Assembly (NCBI GenBank): GCA_022600975.1
Contig: JAHZJJ010000075.1
Coordinates: 1 to 58,026, forward strand
Reading direction: 5' to 3'
DNA: 58,026 nucleotides
Origin: Gammaproteobacteria bacterium
Lineage (GTDB): Bacteria > Pseudomonadota > Gammaproteobacteria > Pseudomonadales > Cellvibrionaceae
In this document: positions 37,942-46,510 of the stretch, piece after piece
Layout of the letters: every line of letters starts with the position of its first letter
How positions within the stretch are numbered: position 1 is the first letter of the stretch
Translations under genes and position numbers: made by a program
Notes under the pieces: model-generated
Told to the model about the DNA's origin: nothing
Database searches by the model: none
What the model saw: only the letters and a program-made list of their open reading frames with translations

Positions 37942-38775
37942 TCATGCAAGGTGAATTGCCCGAGGCGTCTTGTAATTGAGCGATTGATGCAGGCGCTCGG
38001 TGTTGTAAAACTCGAAGTATTCATCCAGCCCGGAATGCAGCTCTGGAACTGTTTGAAATTCATGCATATACAGCCATTCGTACTTCACTGAACGCCATAG
38101 CCGCTCCACAAATATATTATCCAGTGCTCGGCCTTTCCCATCCATACTGATCTGGATCTCGTGTGTCTGCAAGGGCGCCAAAAACGCTTTGCTGGTAAAC
38201 TGGCATCCCTGGTCAGTGTTGAAAATTTCAGGCTTCCCCCGCTCCAGAGCACCATTCAGTGCATCGATGCAAAAGTCCGCATCCAGTGTGTTCGAAAGCC
38301 TCCAGCTAAGCACGTACCGACTATACCAGTCGATGATCGCGACCAGGTACATGAATCCCTTCGGCATCGGGCAATAGGTAATATCCGTGCTCCAAACCTG
38401 ATTTGGCCTGACAATATCAAGGCCACGAAGAAGATACGGATAGACCTTGTGCTCTTTATTCCGCAGGCTGCTGCCGGGCTTGGGAGCTACTCCCTCAATG
38501 CCCATAAGCCTCATGAGCCGCTGTACGCGCTTCCTGTTGACCGGATGCCCTTGCAGATTGAGCCATGCGGTTATTTTTCGACTGCCGTAAAAAGGCGTGC
38601 GGGTGTACTGCTCGTCAATCAAGCGCATCAGGCTCAGGTTTTCCGGGCTTTCCTGCACCAGTGAAGCCTGACAGTACCAGCTTGACCTGCTCAGCCCAAT
38701 CAGCTCACATTGGAGGTGAATACTCAACCCTGAATGACTCGGCTCTATGGCATTACGTTTATCCTCAATGGACAT
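37942..38775 (-). CDS. IS3-family transposase OrfB (DDE catalytic part)
   Basis: 277 residues, complete. HTH_21-like start then the rve integrase core: first Asp in VWSTDITYCPM, second Asp in FNTDQGCQFTS and Glu in NIFVERLWRSVKYE, with the C-terminal YNTERLHQSLNYKTP typical of IS3 members. In this family OrfB is normally made as an OrfAB fusion by -1 frameshifting in the A-run. Since orfA has a frameshift and an in-frame stop before that run, the fusion cannot be made, so the element is unlikely to move on its own. OrfB alone starts at ATG 38775. Confidence 0.93.
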   Translation of the reverse strand: MSIEDKRNAIEPSHSGLSIHLQCELIGLSRSSWYCQASLVQESPENLSLMRLIDEQYTRTPFYGSRKITAWLNLQGHPVNRKRVQRLMRLMGIEGVAPKPGSSLRNKEHKVYPYLLRGLDIVRPNQVWSTDITYCPMPKGFMYLVAIIDWYSRYVLSWRLSNTLDADFCIDALNGALERGKPEIFNTDQGCQFTSKAFLAPLQTHEIQISMDGKGRALDNIFVERLWRSVKYEWLYMHEFQTVPELHSGLDEYFEFYNTERLHQSLNYKTPRAIHLA

Positions 38776-39060
38776 TGCCAGATTTTTTTTTCAACTAGTC
38801 CAACTCCATTTTGAGTCGGCCGATTTCTTGATACAGTGGGGCTGTCAGGACTTCTTGATCAACCTCTGGCCTTGCTCTGCCAAAGACCTCTGGAACGCCT
38901 TGGAGCAGCTGTCGCTTCCATTGACTAACCTGAACAGCTGCAATCTCATGCTCGCTGGCCAGCTGGCCAGCTGGCTTATGGTTTTATCCCCCTTGTAAGC
39001 TTCCAGTGCTACTTGAGCCTTAAACTCTGGCACGTGTCGTCTTCTCTTTTTTGCTGCCAT
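38764..39060 (-). pseudogene. IS3-family OrfA, disrupted by an 8-bp duplication and a stop
   Basis: ATG 39060 follows AGGAGG and begins MAAKKRRRHVPEFKAQVALEAYKG, the usual OrfA helix-turn-helix start. After SQLAS the frame shifts because CTGGCCAG is present twice in tandem (about 38953-38968). Removing one 8-bp unit restores SEHEIAAVQVSQWKRQLLQG and on to LYQEIGRLKMELD, where a TAG (38795-38797) replaces the expected Trp codon before LKKKSGNVH. Two independent lesions make this a dead gene. As it stands the frame gives 71 residues that leave the family after residue 33. Confidence 0.9.
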
Positions 39061-39147
39061 GATCCCCTCCTAAAGGGCCATTTTACAGCCGAAAACTTAA
39101 CTTAGCTTACTGTCCAATTTATGGGGTCCACCATAAAATGCGGTTAT

Positions 39148-40494
39148 TTAGATAAAGGTATTAACCATAACGTATATAACCACAATACTAACCAGATTAA
39201 GCAACAAACCTGCCTTTAACATTTGGTTCAGTTTTATCTCTCCGGTGCCGTAAGCCAGAGCATTGGGTGGAGTTGCCACCGGAAGCATAAAAGCGCAGGT
39301 GGCGGCAACCCCGACACTGAATACCAATACATGAGTTATGGCGGGGCTGAATTGATCGGCAGTGGCCATAAGGACGGGTATTAAAATTGCGGCCGACCCG
39401 GTGTTGGAGGCCAGTTCGGTGAGGAAAATCATCAGCGTAATAGAGGCTATCACCAGCATCCATTGCTGCCCACTTTGCAAGCTAAATAGTAGGCTTGAAG
39501 CCAGCCACTCAGAGGTACCGGTTTGTTTTAGAATGGCCGATAAGCACAGGCCGCCGCCAAACAGCAGCAGAACCCCCCAGTCAATTTTGCGTTCCAGTTC
39601 TTTCCAGCTAATCAGGCCTAGTGCTGGTGCCAGTGCAGTGATGCCAATGGCAACCATGCGATCAAACTGTTTAACCCCCAGAAGTTCACCGATAGGATGG
39701 GCAAATACCCAGCAAATAACGGTAAATAAAAATAATGCAATAGATCCTTTTGCCTGAGCTGTCCACTGCATAGGCTGGTTTTCAGTTTTTTTGTCGGCGA
39801 GCTGTGCGTTCTGCTCCGGTTTGAGAACGAGCCAGAGTACGGCCATCACCACCGGAAATAATACCACCGCAGTGGGTAGCCCGACTTTAAACCATGCGAG
39901 AAAGCTCAAATCTAGTGCATTAGAAGCAATGCCATTAGGTGGTGAGCCGACAATGGTTGCCAGGCCGCCGACATTGGCACAGTAGGCGGTGCCGAGAATA
40001 ACGTAGGTCCGCATGCGCGGGTAGGCCTTGGATACCAGGCCCATGGCAATAGGGAGCATCATAGCGGTGGTAGAGGTGTTACTCATCCACATGGAGAGCA
40101 AAGCGGTCACCAGGAAAAAGCCGGTAATGGAATACCACAAATGACCATGGGTTAGGGTTACAACACCTTGAGCTAACCAGCGGTCAATACCATGTATGCG
40201 CAGTAGAGCGGCTAAGGTGAAGCCGCCCATGAACAAATAAATAATGGTACTAGAGAATGGTGCCATGGCTTCGCTGGCACTCATTAGATGGGTGAGATAA
40301 CCGAGTATAGGTACGAACAGAGCGCTGACGGGGAGTGGAAAAATTTCAGTCATCCACAAACCGGCAAACAGTATTAGTAGTGCGATTCCGGTTTGGGTCG
40401 TTGTGTTATCGTTTAGTAGTTTCGCAATAGCGAAGCTACTAAACAGCCAGCCAGCAACCACGATTAACTTTATGGGGATAGATAAATCTTTCAT
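39148..40494 (-). CDS. DASS (SLC13) family sodium:anion symporter
   Basis: 448 residues with about 11-12 membrane segments. The two SNT signatures of DASS carriers are present: MSNTSTTAMMLPI in the first half and ASNTGSAAILIPV in the second, with GSPPNGIAS following the first. They form Na+- and anion-binding hairpins. Members take up dicarboxylates such as succinate or malate, or sulfate; the substrate here cannot be assigned. Start ATG 40494 with TAAGAG upstream. Its stop is 16 bp from the IS3-family element, so the IS landed just downstream without damaging it. Confidence 0.88.
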   Translation of the reverse strand: MKDLSIPIKLIVVAGWLFSSFAIAKLLNDNTTTQTGIALLILFAGLWMTEIFPLPVSALFVPILGYLTHLMSASEAMAPFSSTIIYLFMGGFTLAALLRIHGIDRWLAQGVVTLTHGHLWYSITGFFLVTALLSMWMSNTSTTAMMLPIAMGLVSKAYPRMRTYVILGTAYCANVGGLATIVGSPPNGIASNALDLSFLAWFKVGLPTAVVLFPVVMAVLWLVLKPEQNAQLADKKTENQPMQWTAQAKGSIALFLFTVICWVFAHPIGELLGVKQFDRMVAIGITALAPALGLISWKELERKIDWGVLLLFGGGLCLSAILKQTGTSEWLASSLLFSLQSGQQWMLVIASITLMIFLTELASNTGSAAILIPVLMATADQFSPAITHVLVFSVGVAATCAFMLPVATPPNALAYGTGEIKLNQMLKAGLLLNLVSIVVIYVMVNTFI

Positions 40495-40538
40495 GGCGCT
40501 CTTACCAACTAAAAAGTTCAGATCTTAAAGTTTTTTAA

Positions 40539-40763
40539 GCATCCACACTACTTTTTTCGTTAGAGCAAAAGCTTGAGCTCGTTATTAGTTGTGTACAAAC
40601 CACGATTAAACTGTTGAGCACGGCAAGTGACAGAAATACTAATGGCATAGAGATGAAAGTGAAAAAGGACAGCAAGCGTATATTGAACTTCAGGGTAGAA
40701 TTTTTTGAAGCTGAACCTATGTTGTTGGTGGATGACAAGTTTATGCGACAATTGAGCGTGTGA
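40539..40763 (+). other. Open frame without a start; possible gene remnant
   Basis: The 288-bp gap between the divergent DASS and dehydrogenase-like genes is open in one plus-strand frame for 75 codons, containing NGIEMKVKKDSKRILNFRVEFFEAEP and ending at TGA 40761. It has no start codon in a good context. The pattern vaguely recalls part of a histidine-kinase ATPase domain, but this is weak; it may be a decayed fragment or chance. No other feature is supported in this gap. Confidence 0.2.
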
Positions 40764-40782
40764 AGTTAGCTTTTTTTGGTTG

Positions 40783-41931
40783 TTATTGAGGCTTGGTAAG
40801 TTGGGCAACGGAAGTAACCACTGCAAATTCGGTTAATTCTGCCAGCATTTCGTCAATGGTTAGCAGCTGCCAGCAAACCTGGGCTCCCGGTTGTTGGAAA
40901 TCACCATGCAATAGTTTTCGTGCCATTGCCACCGCGGGCGCGGCGGCAATCCAAGGGGCATCGCCATTTAACCCCAAAATTTGCCAGCGCCAGGTACGCT
41001 TGATACCACTAACAGAGAGGCCGCTAATGTCTATTAATAGGCCACCATGAGGTGAAATTCCGGGCCAGAGGCGGGCGAGCTTGTGGCCAAGCTTCGCTAT
41101 CCATGGCCGATGAGTAGGCGTGCCCAGACGGGCGCTTTTTGCCCATAGGTTTAGGCCGAGTTGTAATGGCCATGGTTGCAGGCCAACGGCGCAATCAATG
41201 CTTTGTAGCTCGGGTATTGACTGCGGTGCTAACTCTAAATCGGGCGCATCGCAATTGCCTAACCAGCGGTGCCCAACGGGGTGTGCAAGGCTGGCTTTGC
41301 ACAATTGTTTGCCGTTGCAGGCTTCACGCCAGCGACCTTGTTGTAGTTTTGGATAGGTTTCACCGCGGGCCTCAAAAGTGGACATGTATGTGGTGGGGCC
41401 GGCAATGATGGCCTGAGCTGGGGCAACTTGGATAGCCAGGGTGTCTATCTTGTTAAATTTCCCTGCAAATGACTTTAACACCGCAGAGCTGAGAGCAGGA
41501 AGGCTGCCAGTGCCACTGATCAATGGTATTGAAATTGTTTTCGTTATGCTGTTGAGGCGGACAATATCGCATACATAACGCCGGTTATCGGCAATATCTA
41601 TATAAGCGATAGCAGCGGCGATACAGGCTTCGGCAACTCGATAGTGCTGCTGGCGAAAAGGGCCGGCGCAGTGAATTAGTAAATCGAGATCAAGGGTTTT
41701 TAATTGGGCTGCGAAATCTGGGGCTTTGTAATCGAGACCGAGGCCTCGACAAACAGTGTTGGATTTGGCGTTAAGCGCAGAGCAGAATTGCTCCGCCTTG
41801 TGCCGGTTGCGCCCGGCAATAAGTAGCTGGCAGTTGGGCTCACTGCTGAGGAGCCGGGCAATGTGGCTCCCCATGGTGCCGTAACCGCCGAGAATAAGAG
41901 CGCGTTTGATGGGGTACTTGAACAAATCCAT
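40783..41931 (-). CDS. Saccharopine dehydrogenase-like NADP-binding protein
   Basis: About 382 residues. The N-terminal Rossmann fold has LILGGYGTMGSHIARLL and the segment LLIHCAGPFRQQHYRVAEACI, with YIDIADNR typical of the Sacchrp_dh_NADP family. The C-terminal part is poorly conserved, containing SVSGIKRTWRWQILGLNGDAPW. Members act on membrane or lipid-related substrates in some organisms, but the reaction here is unknown. ATG 41931 or ATG 41946 could be the start; 41931 has a GGGG upstream. It is on the same strand as lpxH and ppiB, 61 bp after lpxH, and could be co-transcribed with them. Confidence 0.75.
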   Translation of the reverse strand: MDLFKYPIKRALILGGYGTMGSHIARLLSSEPNCQLLIAGRNRHKAEQFCSALNAKSNTVCRGLGLDYKAPDFAAQLKTLDLDLLIHCAGPFRQQHYRVAEACIAAAIAYIDIADNRRYVCDIVRLNSITKTISIPLISGTGSLPALSSAVLKSFAGKFNKIDTLAIQVAPAQAIIAGPTTYMSTFEARGETYPKLQQGRWREACNGKQLCKASLAHPVGHRWLGNCDAPDLELAPQSIPELQSIDCAVGLQPWPLQLGLNLWAKSARLGTPTHRPWIAKLGHKLARLWPGISPHGGLLIDISGLSVSGIKRTWRWQILGLNGDAPWIAAAPAVAMARKLLHGDFQQPGAQVCWQLLTIDEMLAELTEFAVVTSVAQLTKPQ

Positions 41932-41992
41932 TGAGCTTGGCCCCATATTCGAGCTGGATGTGGACTAAGTATCGGGCATTTATCATAAACTT

Positions 41993-42727
41993 CTATTGCT
42001 GAAGCGCAATAGGCCACTTGATCAATTGCAGTGACTGTTGCTCGGCGAGGATGCACCAGCCGAACGAGCCCCAATCGCCGAGCACTATGCGTTCAACTGT
42101 TTTTCCATCCACTTCAAAATTGTGACGTGCCGGTCGGTGGGTATGGCCGTGGATCAGCGTATGTACTTGGTGCTGGCGCATCACGGCGTTGACTTCGTTA
42201 GGGGTTACATCAAGGATGTCATCCGCTTTGCGGCTGCTCATAGATTTGGAAGCTGCGCGCAATTGTGTGGCAATTTTCCGGCGCTCAGATAGAGCTTTGG
42301 CCAGTAGGGTACGCTGCCAGTCAGGATCGCGGGCTTGCTGGCGAAAGGCCATATATTCACTATCGCGGGTGCAGAGGCTGTCGCCATGCATCAGTAGAAT
42401 CTGCTGGTTGGCCAAAGTGACAAGGCTGGGATCGGGTATTAAAGTGGCGCCACAGCGGCGGGCGAAGTGATCGCCGAGTAGAAAGTCACGATTGCCGTGC
42501 ATCAGGTAAACGCGGGGCCCGCTATCGCTATAGCGGCGCAGTGCCCCGGCGACCTGGGTCACCAGAGGCGCATCGTCATCGTCACCAATCCACACTTCAA
42601 AGAAGTCACCGAGGATATACAGAGCCTCGGCAGTGGCGGCCCGGCCCTGCAAGAAGTCAAAAAAACCACGGGTGATGTGTGGGCGCTGTTGATCTAAATG
42701 CAGGTCTGAGATCAGATAAGTGGTCAA
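41993..42727 (-). CDS. lpxH: UDP-2,3-diacylglucosamine pyrophosphohydrolase
   Basis: 244 residues. A calcineurin-like metallophosphoesterase with all expected metal motifs: ISDLHLDQQ, GDFFEVWIGDDD, GNRDFL, MHGDSLCTRD and the late GHTHRP. It cleaves UDP-2,3-diacylglucosamine to lipid X, the fourth step of lipid A synthesis, at the inner membrane's cytoplasmic face. Start ATG 42727. ppiB is 9 bp upstream on the same strand, so the two form an operon, as in many gammaproteobacteria; glnS and cysS lie on the other side divergently. Confidence 0.96.
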   Translation of the reverse strand: MTTYLISDLHLDQQRPHITRGFFDFLQGRAATAEALYILGDFFEVWIGDDDDAPLVTQVAGALRRYSDSGPRVYLMHGNRDFLLGDHFARRCGATLIPDPSLVTLANQQILLMHGDSLCTRDSEYMAFRQQARDPDWQRTLLAKALSERRKIATQLRAASKSMSSRKADDILDVTPNEVNAVMRQHQVHTLIHGHTHRPARHNFEVDGKTVERIVLGDWGSFGWCILAEQQSLQLIKWPIALQQ

Positions 42728-42736
42728 GGTGCAGCT

Positions 42737-43246
42737 CTATTTATCCGCGTAATGATCGGAGATGTTGACTGCGGTAATGGTGATGGTTTCTGTGGGTACA
42801 TCCTGATGAAAGCCATTGTTGCCGGTGGCAACTTCTTTTATTTTGTTGACCACGTCCATACCGTCGACCACTTTACCGAATACACAGTAGCCCCAGCCCT
42901 GGTCGTCTTTTGAGCGGAAGTTAAGGAAATCGTTATCATTGATGTTGATAAAAAACTGGGCTGTAGCAGAATGCGGGTCTGAGGTGCGTGCCATGGCCAG
43001 GGTGCCGGTATCGTTTTTAAGGCCGTTATCGGCTTCATTTTCAATTGGGTCCCGAGTTGACTTTTGGCTTAAATCGGCAGTCATGCCGCCACCTTGAATC
43101 ATAAAGTTATTGATTACCCGGTGAAAAATAGTATTACTGTAGAAATCATCGCGGCAGTACTGAAGGAAGTTGGCGGCGCTTTGAGGTGCCTTATCGAAAT
43201 CGAGTTCAATGCCAATGTCGCCGTAAGTAGTACGCAAAGTAATCAT
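42737..43246 (-). CDS. ppiB: Cytoplasmic peptidyl-prolyl cis-trans isomerase B (cyclophilin)
   Basis: 169 residues without signal peptide, so cytoplasmic. The cyclophilin core is clear: [29 protein letters not shown], then [29 protein letters not shown] and [15 protein letters not shown]. It speeds prolyl isomerisation during folding. Start ATG 43246. It precedes lpxH by 9 bp, a conserved pairing, and is divergent from glnS with about 134 bp of shared promoter region. Confidence 0.95.
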   Translation of the reverse strand: MITLRTTYGDIGIELDFDKAPQSAANFLQYCRDDFYSNTIFHRVINNFMIQGGGMTADLSQKSTRDPIENEADNGLKNDTGTLAMARTSDPHSATAQFFININDNDFLNFRSKDDQGWGYCVFGKVVDGMDVVNKIKEVATGNNGFHQDVPTETITITAVNISDHYADK

Positions 43247-43380
43247 AAAAGTTCCTGTTTGGGGTCATCTTGGGCCTGCATGATACTCCCATAGCACCGC
43301 GGTGCAAAACGAGCGCGATTTGTGTCAACTACGTTATAATTGGCAGCTTAATCTGATAGCGGTATCTATAAGAGCAATTT

Positions 43381-45054
43381 ATGGCACTCGAAACCAAGCC
43401 CACACACTTTTTACAGAATATCATTCGCGAAGATCTCGTTGAGGGTAGAGTCTCGCAATTGGTCACGCGCTTTCCACCTCAGCCCAATGGCTATCTACAC
43501 ATAGGCCATGCTAAATCCATCTGTTTGAATTTTGGTCTCGCCAAAACGTTTGGTGGGTGTTGCCACCTGCGTTTTGATGATACCAATCCGGTGAAAGAAG
43601 AGGAGGAGTATGTTGCGGCGGGCATCCGCGATGTATCCTGGCTCGGCTTTGAGTGGGCGGGAGAGGTCAGATACACTTCAGACAATTTCGCACAACTGCA
43701 TCAGTGGGCGATACAGTTAATTAAAGACGGCAAGGCCTATGTGTGCGATCTGTCGCCGGAACAGGCCCGTGCTCATCGTGGCACCCTTACCTCTGTGGGC
43801 ACAAACAGCCCCTACCGGGAGCGCAGTGTAGAGGAAAATCTGGCGCTTTTTGACAGCATGACCCAGGGTGAGAAAGAAGAGGGTAGCTGCAGCCTGCGCG
43901 CCAAAATTAATATGGCATCGCCAAATATTAATTTGCGCGATCCGGTTATTTACCGTATTAAAAAAGCCCCGCATCACCAGACGGGAAATACATGGTGTGT
44001 CTACCCCAGCTATGATTTTTCTCATGGTCAGAGTGATGCGCTGGAGGGTATCAGCCACTCTATTTGTACCCTGGAATTTGAAGATCACCGGCCGCTGTAC
44101 GATTGGTTTATCGCTAATCTGCCGGTGCCCGTTAGGCCAAGGCAGATTGAATTCGCGCGTCTGCGGCTCAATTACACGGTGGTTTCCAAGCGCAAATTGA
44201 AACAATTAGTGGATGAAAGCTATGTGGATGGCTGGAATGATCCGCGCATGCCGACTTTATCGGGCCTGCGACGACGCGGCGTTTCGCCAGCGGCGATTCG
44301 CAATTTCTGCGACATGATCGGGGTTACTCGCTCCGATTCAGTGGTGGATGTGGGTATGCTGGAATTTGCTATTCGTGATGACCTGGATAAATCTGCACCG
44401 CGGGCCATGTGCGTATTGGAGCCATTAAAAATTATTTTGACCAATTACCCAGTAGGGCAGATTGAAATACTCAGTGCTCCGGGCCATCCAAATCGCGATG
44501 ATCTGCCTGCGCGCCAACTGCCGTTTGGAGGCAGCTTATATATTGAGCGGGAAGATTTCCGTGAACAGGCCAACAAAAAATATAAGCGTTTGGTATTGGG
44601 TAAAAAAGTGCGTTTGCGTAATGCCTATGTAATACAGGCTGAATCCGTGGAAAAGAACTCCGCTGGAGAAATTATAGCAGTGCATTGTAGGGTCGACTTA
44701 GACACCTTGGGTAAAGACCCTGTTGATGGCATAAAACCAAAAGGGGTAATCCACTGGGTGTCTACCGAGCAGCATATTGACTGTGAAGTGCGTTTGTATG
44801 ATCGCCTGTTTAATGACCCGGCCCCCGATGCTGGCGACAAAAATTTTCTCGATTATGTCAATCCAGATAGCCTGAAAGTACTTTCCGATTGCAAGGGAGA
44901 GCTCAGCTTGGTGGGTGCCGAAGAGGGATGCAGCTATCAGTTTGAGCGCAATGGTTATTTCTGTCGCGACAGCAAATTTGGCAGTGCTGAAAAGCCGGTG
45001 TTCAACCGTGTTATCAGCTTGCGTGATAGCTGGGTAAAAGTGCAACATAAATAA
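43381..45054 (+). CDS. glnS: Glutaminyl-tRNA synthetase
   Basis: 557 residues, standard length. The class I signature HIGH is at 40-43 in [15 protein letters not shown], and the KMSKS equivalent is VVSKRKL, typical of GlnRS. The C-terminal two beta-barrel anticodon-binding region begins around 345 ([18 protein letters not shown]). It charges tRNA-Gln in the cytoplasm. Start ATG 43381. cysS follows 55 bp after the stop, giving the common glnS-cysS gene pair; the palindrome CCTGCTAGCAGG lies in between. Confidence 0.97.
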   Translation: MALETKPTHFLQNIIREDLVEGRVSQLVTRFPPQPNGYLHIGHAKSICLNFGLAKTFGGCCHLRFDDTNPVKEEEEYVAAGIRDVSWLGFEWAGEVRYTSDNFAQLHQWAIQLIKDGKAYVCDLSPEQARAHRGTLTSVGTNSPYRERSVEENLALFDSMTQGEKEEGSCSLRAKINMASPNINLRDPVIYRIKKAPHHQTGNTWCVYPSYDFSHGQSDALEGISHSICTLEFEDHRPLYDWFIANLPVPVRPRQIEFARLRLNYTVVSKRKLKQLVDESYVDGWNDPRMPTLSGLRRRGVSPAAIRNFCDMIGVTRSDSVVDVGMLEFAIRDDLDKSAPRAMCVLEPLKIILTNYPVGQIEILSAPGHPNRDDLPARQLPFGGSLYIEREDFREQANKKYKRLVLGKKVRLRNAYVIQAESVEKNSAGEIIAVHCRVDLDTLGKDPVDGIKPKGVIHWVSTEQHIDCEVRLYDRLFNDPAPDAGDKNFLDYVNPDSLKVLSDCKGELSLVGAEEGCSYQFERNGYFCRDSKFGSAEKPVFNRVISLRDSWVKVQHK

Positions 45055-45109
45055 GTATTATCTTCGACCTGCTAGCAGGCAAAACAATTTATGAATAGTT
45101 GAAATTTTT

Positions 45110-46489
45110 ATGGCACTTCAGCTTTACAACAGCCTTTCTGGTAAAAAAGAACTTTTCACACCCCTGATAGCAGACCAAGTGCGGATGTATGTTTGTGGGC
45201 CGACGGTTTACAACCGGGTGCACATTGGCAACGCGAGGCCGGTGGTGGTTTTTGATACCTTGTATCGGCTGCTCAAGGCGCAGTTTAAGCAGGTAATTTA
45301 TGCGCGCAATATCACTGATATTGACGATAAAATTATTAAAATTGCCCGTGAAGATGGCGAAGAAATTACAACACTTACGGCACGTTTTGCACAGCTTTAT
45401 ATGCAGGATATGGCGGCTTTAAATAACTTGCAGCCGGATATTACTCCCTATGCCACTGAACATTTGCCAGAAATGATCGAGATGGTGCAATTGCTGGTCG
45501 AAAAAGAGCATGCCTATGAGGCTGAGGGGCATGTTTTGTTTGCGGTCAAATCTCTACAGCATTACGGCGTGCTATCAGGCCGTTCTGTAGATGATATGCT
45601 GGCGGGGGCACGGGTAGAAATTGCACCCTATAAAAAATATGCTGGTGATTTTGTACTGTGGAAACCGTCATCTCCAGATGAGCCTGGTTGGGACAGCCCC
45701 TGGGGGCGCGGTCGACCCGGCTGGCACCTTGAGTGCTCGGCGATGATCAAAAAACACCTGGGCAATACGATTGATATTCACGGTGGCGGCCGCGATTTAA
45801 TCTTTCCTCACCATGAAAACGAGCGGGCTCAAAGTTGCTGCGCCAACGGTGGAGACTTTGTGCGTTTTTGGCTGCACAATGGCTATGTTAATATTAACGG
45901 CGAAAAAATGTCTAAATCGCTGGGTAATTTTCGCATGGTCAATGAATTATTGGCACATTACCCGGGCGAGGTGTTGCGCTTTGCCCTGCTTTCGGCACAC
46001 TATCGCTCAGATGTTAATTTTAATACTGCACTGCTGGATCAAGCTTGGCGTAGCCTCGATACGCTCTATGGTGCGTTGCGTGATAGTGGTGAACTTGAAC
46101 CAGTGACAGTGGACTTAAATGGCAGTGCTTTACAGGCAGCATTGGAAGATGATTTAAATACCCCTATTGCGATCAGTGAATTACATCAGTTAGCCAAAAC
46201 ATTAAATAAAAACAAAAGTAATACTGAGTCAAAAGCTGAGCTTAAAGCACGTTTGCTGGCTGGAGGCAATTTGCTTGGTCTATTACAGCAGAACCCGGAA
46301 GTCTGGTTTAAGCATTCCCGTGGTGGCGAGTCAATTTCTGAGCAGGAAATTGAACAGGCCATTGCTGAGCGTCAGCGCTGCAAACGCGAAAAAGCGTATG
46401 CGCGCGCAGATGAAATTCGTCAGCAACTGAAAGCCCAGGGTATAGTATTGGAAGATAGCCGCGAAGAAACCAAGTGGCGTAGACAATAG
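45110..46489 (+). CDS. cysS: Cysteinyl-tRNA synthetase
   Basis: 459 residues. The zinc ligand Cys29 is in YVCGPTVYN, the HIGH variant HIGN is at 38-41, and [11 protein letters not shown] is the KMSKS loop. The zinc site is completed by WHLECSAM and HHENERAQS. The C-terminal anticodon-binding helix bundle includes [34 protein letters not shown]. It charges tRNA-Cys. Start ATG 45110. It is co-directional with glnS, and the helicase gene begins 21 bp after its stop, which may share the transcript. Confidence 0.97.
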   Translation: MALQLYNSLSGKKELFTPLIADQVRMYVCGPTVYNRVHIGNARPVVVFDTLYRLLKAQFKQVIYARNITDIDDKIIKIAREDGEEITTLTARFAQLYMQDMAALNNLQPDITPYATEHLPEMIEMVQLLVEKEHAYEAEGHVLFAVKSLQHYGVLSGRSVDDMLAGARVEIAPYKKYAGDFVLWKPSSPDEPGWDSPWGRGRPGWHLECSAMIKKHLGNTIDIHGGGRDLIFPHHENERAQSCCANGGDFVRFWLHNGYVNINGEKMSKSLGNFRMVNELLAHYPGEVLRFALLSAHYRSDVNFNTALLDQAWRSLDTLYGALRDSGELEPVTVDLNGSALQAALEDDLNTPIAISELHQLAKTLNKNKSNTESKAELKARLLAGGNLLGLLQQNPEVWFKHSRGGESISEQEIEQAIAERQRCKREKAYARADEIRQQLKAQGIVLEDSREETKWRRQ

Positions 46490-46510
46490 TCATAAAAGCT
46501 TTTTAACATT

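Larger units (their letters stand above)
37872..39132 (-). mobile_element. IS3-family insertion sequence, orfA inactivated
   Basis: About 1.26 kb, bounded by inverted repeats TGGTGGACCCCAT at 37872 and ATGGGGTCCACCA ending at 39132; the match extends by TA on both sides, giving an AAA direct repeat as a possible 3-bp target duplication. Two overlapping reading frames on the minus strand are arranged as in IS3 (orfA upstream, orfB downstream), with a nine-A slippery run between them at about 38783. orfA is broken; orfB is intact. The element sits between the aquaporin and DASS transporter genes. Confidence 0.9.

Noticed and set aside
38161-38664. 167-codon plus-strand open frame inside the IS
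   Set aside because: Antisense to the DDE region of orfB; no independent motif or ribosome-binding site.
40560-40826. 88-codon minus-strand frame in the DASS/dehydrogenase gap
   Set aside because: Overlaps the dehydrogenase stop region and lacks features; the opposite-strand open frame is also only a weak remnant candidate.
43717-44205. 162-codon minus-strand open frame
   Set aside because: Antisense to glnS with no recognisable domain.
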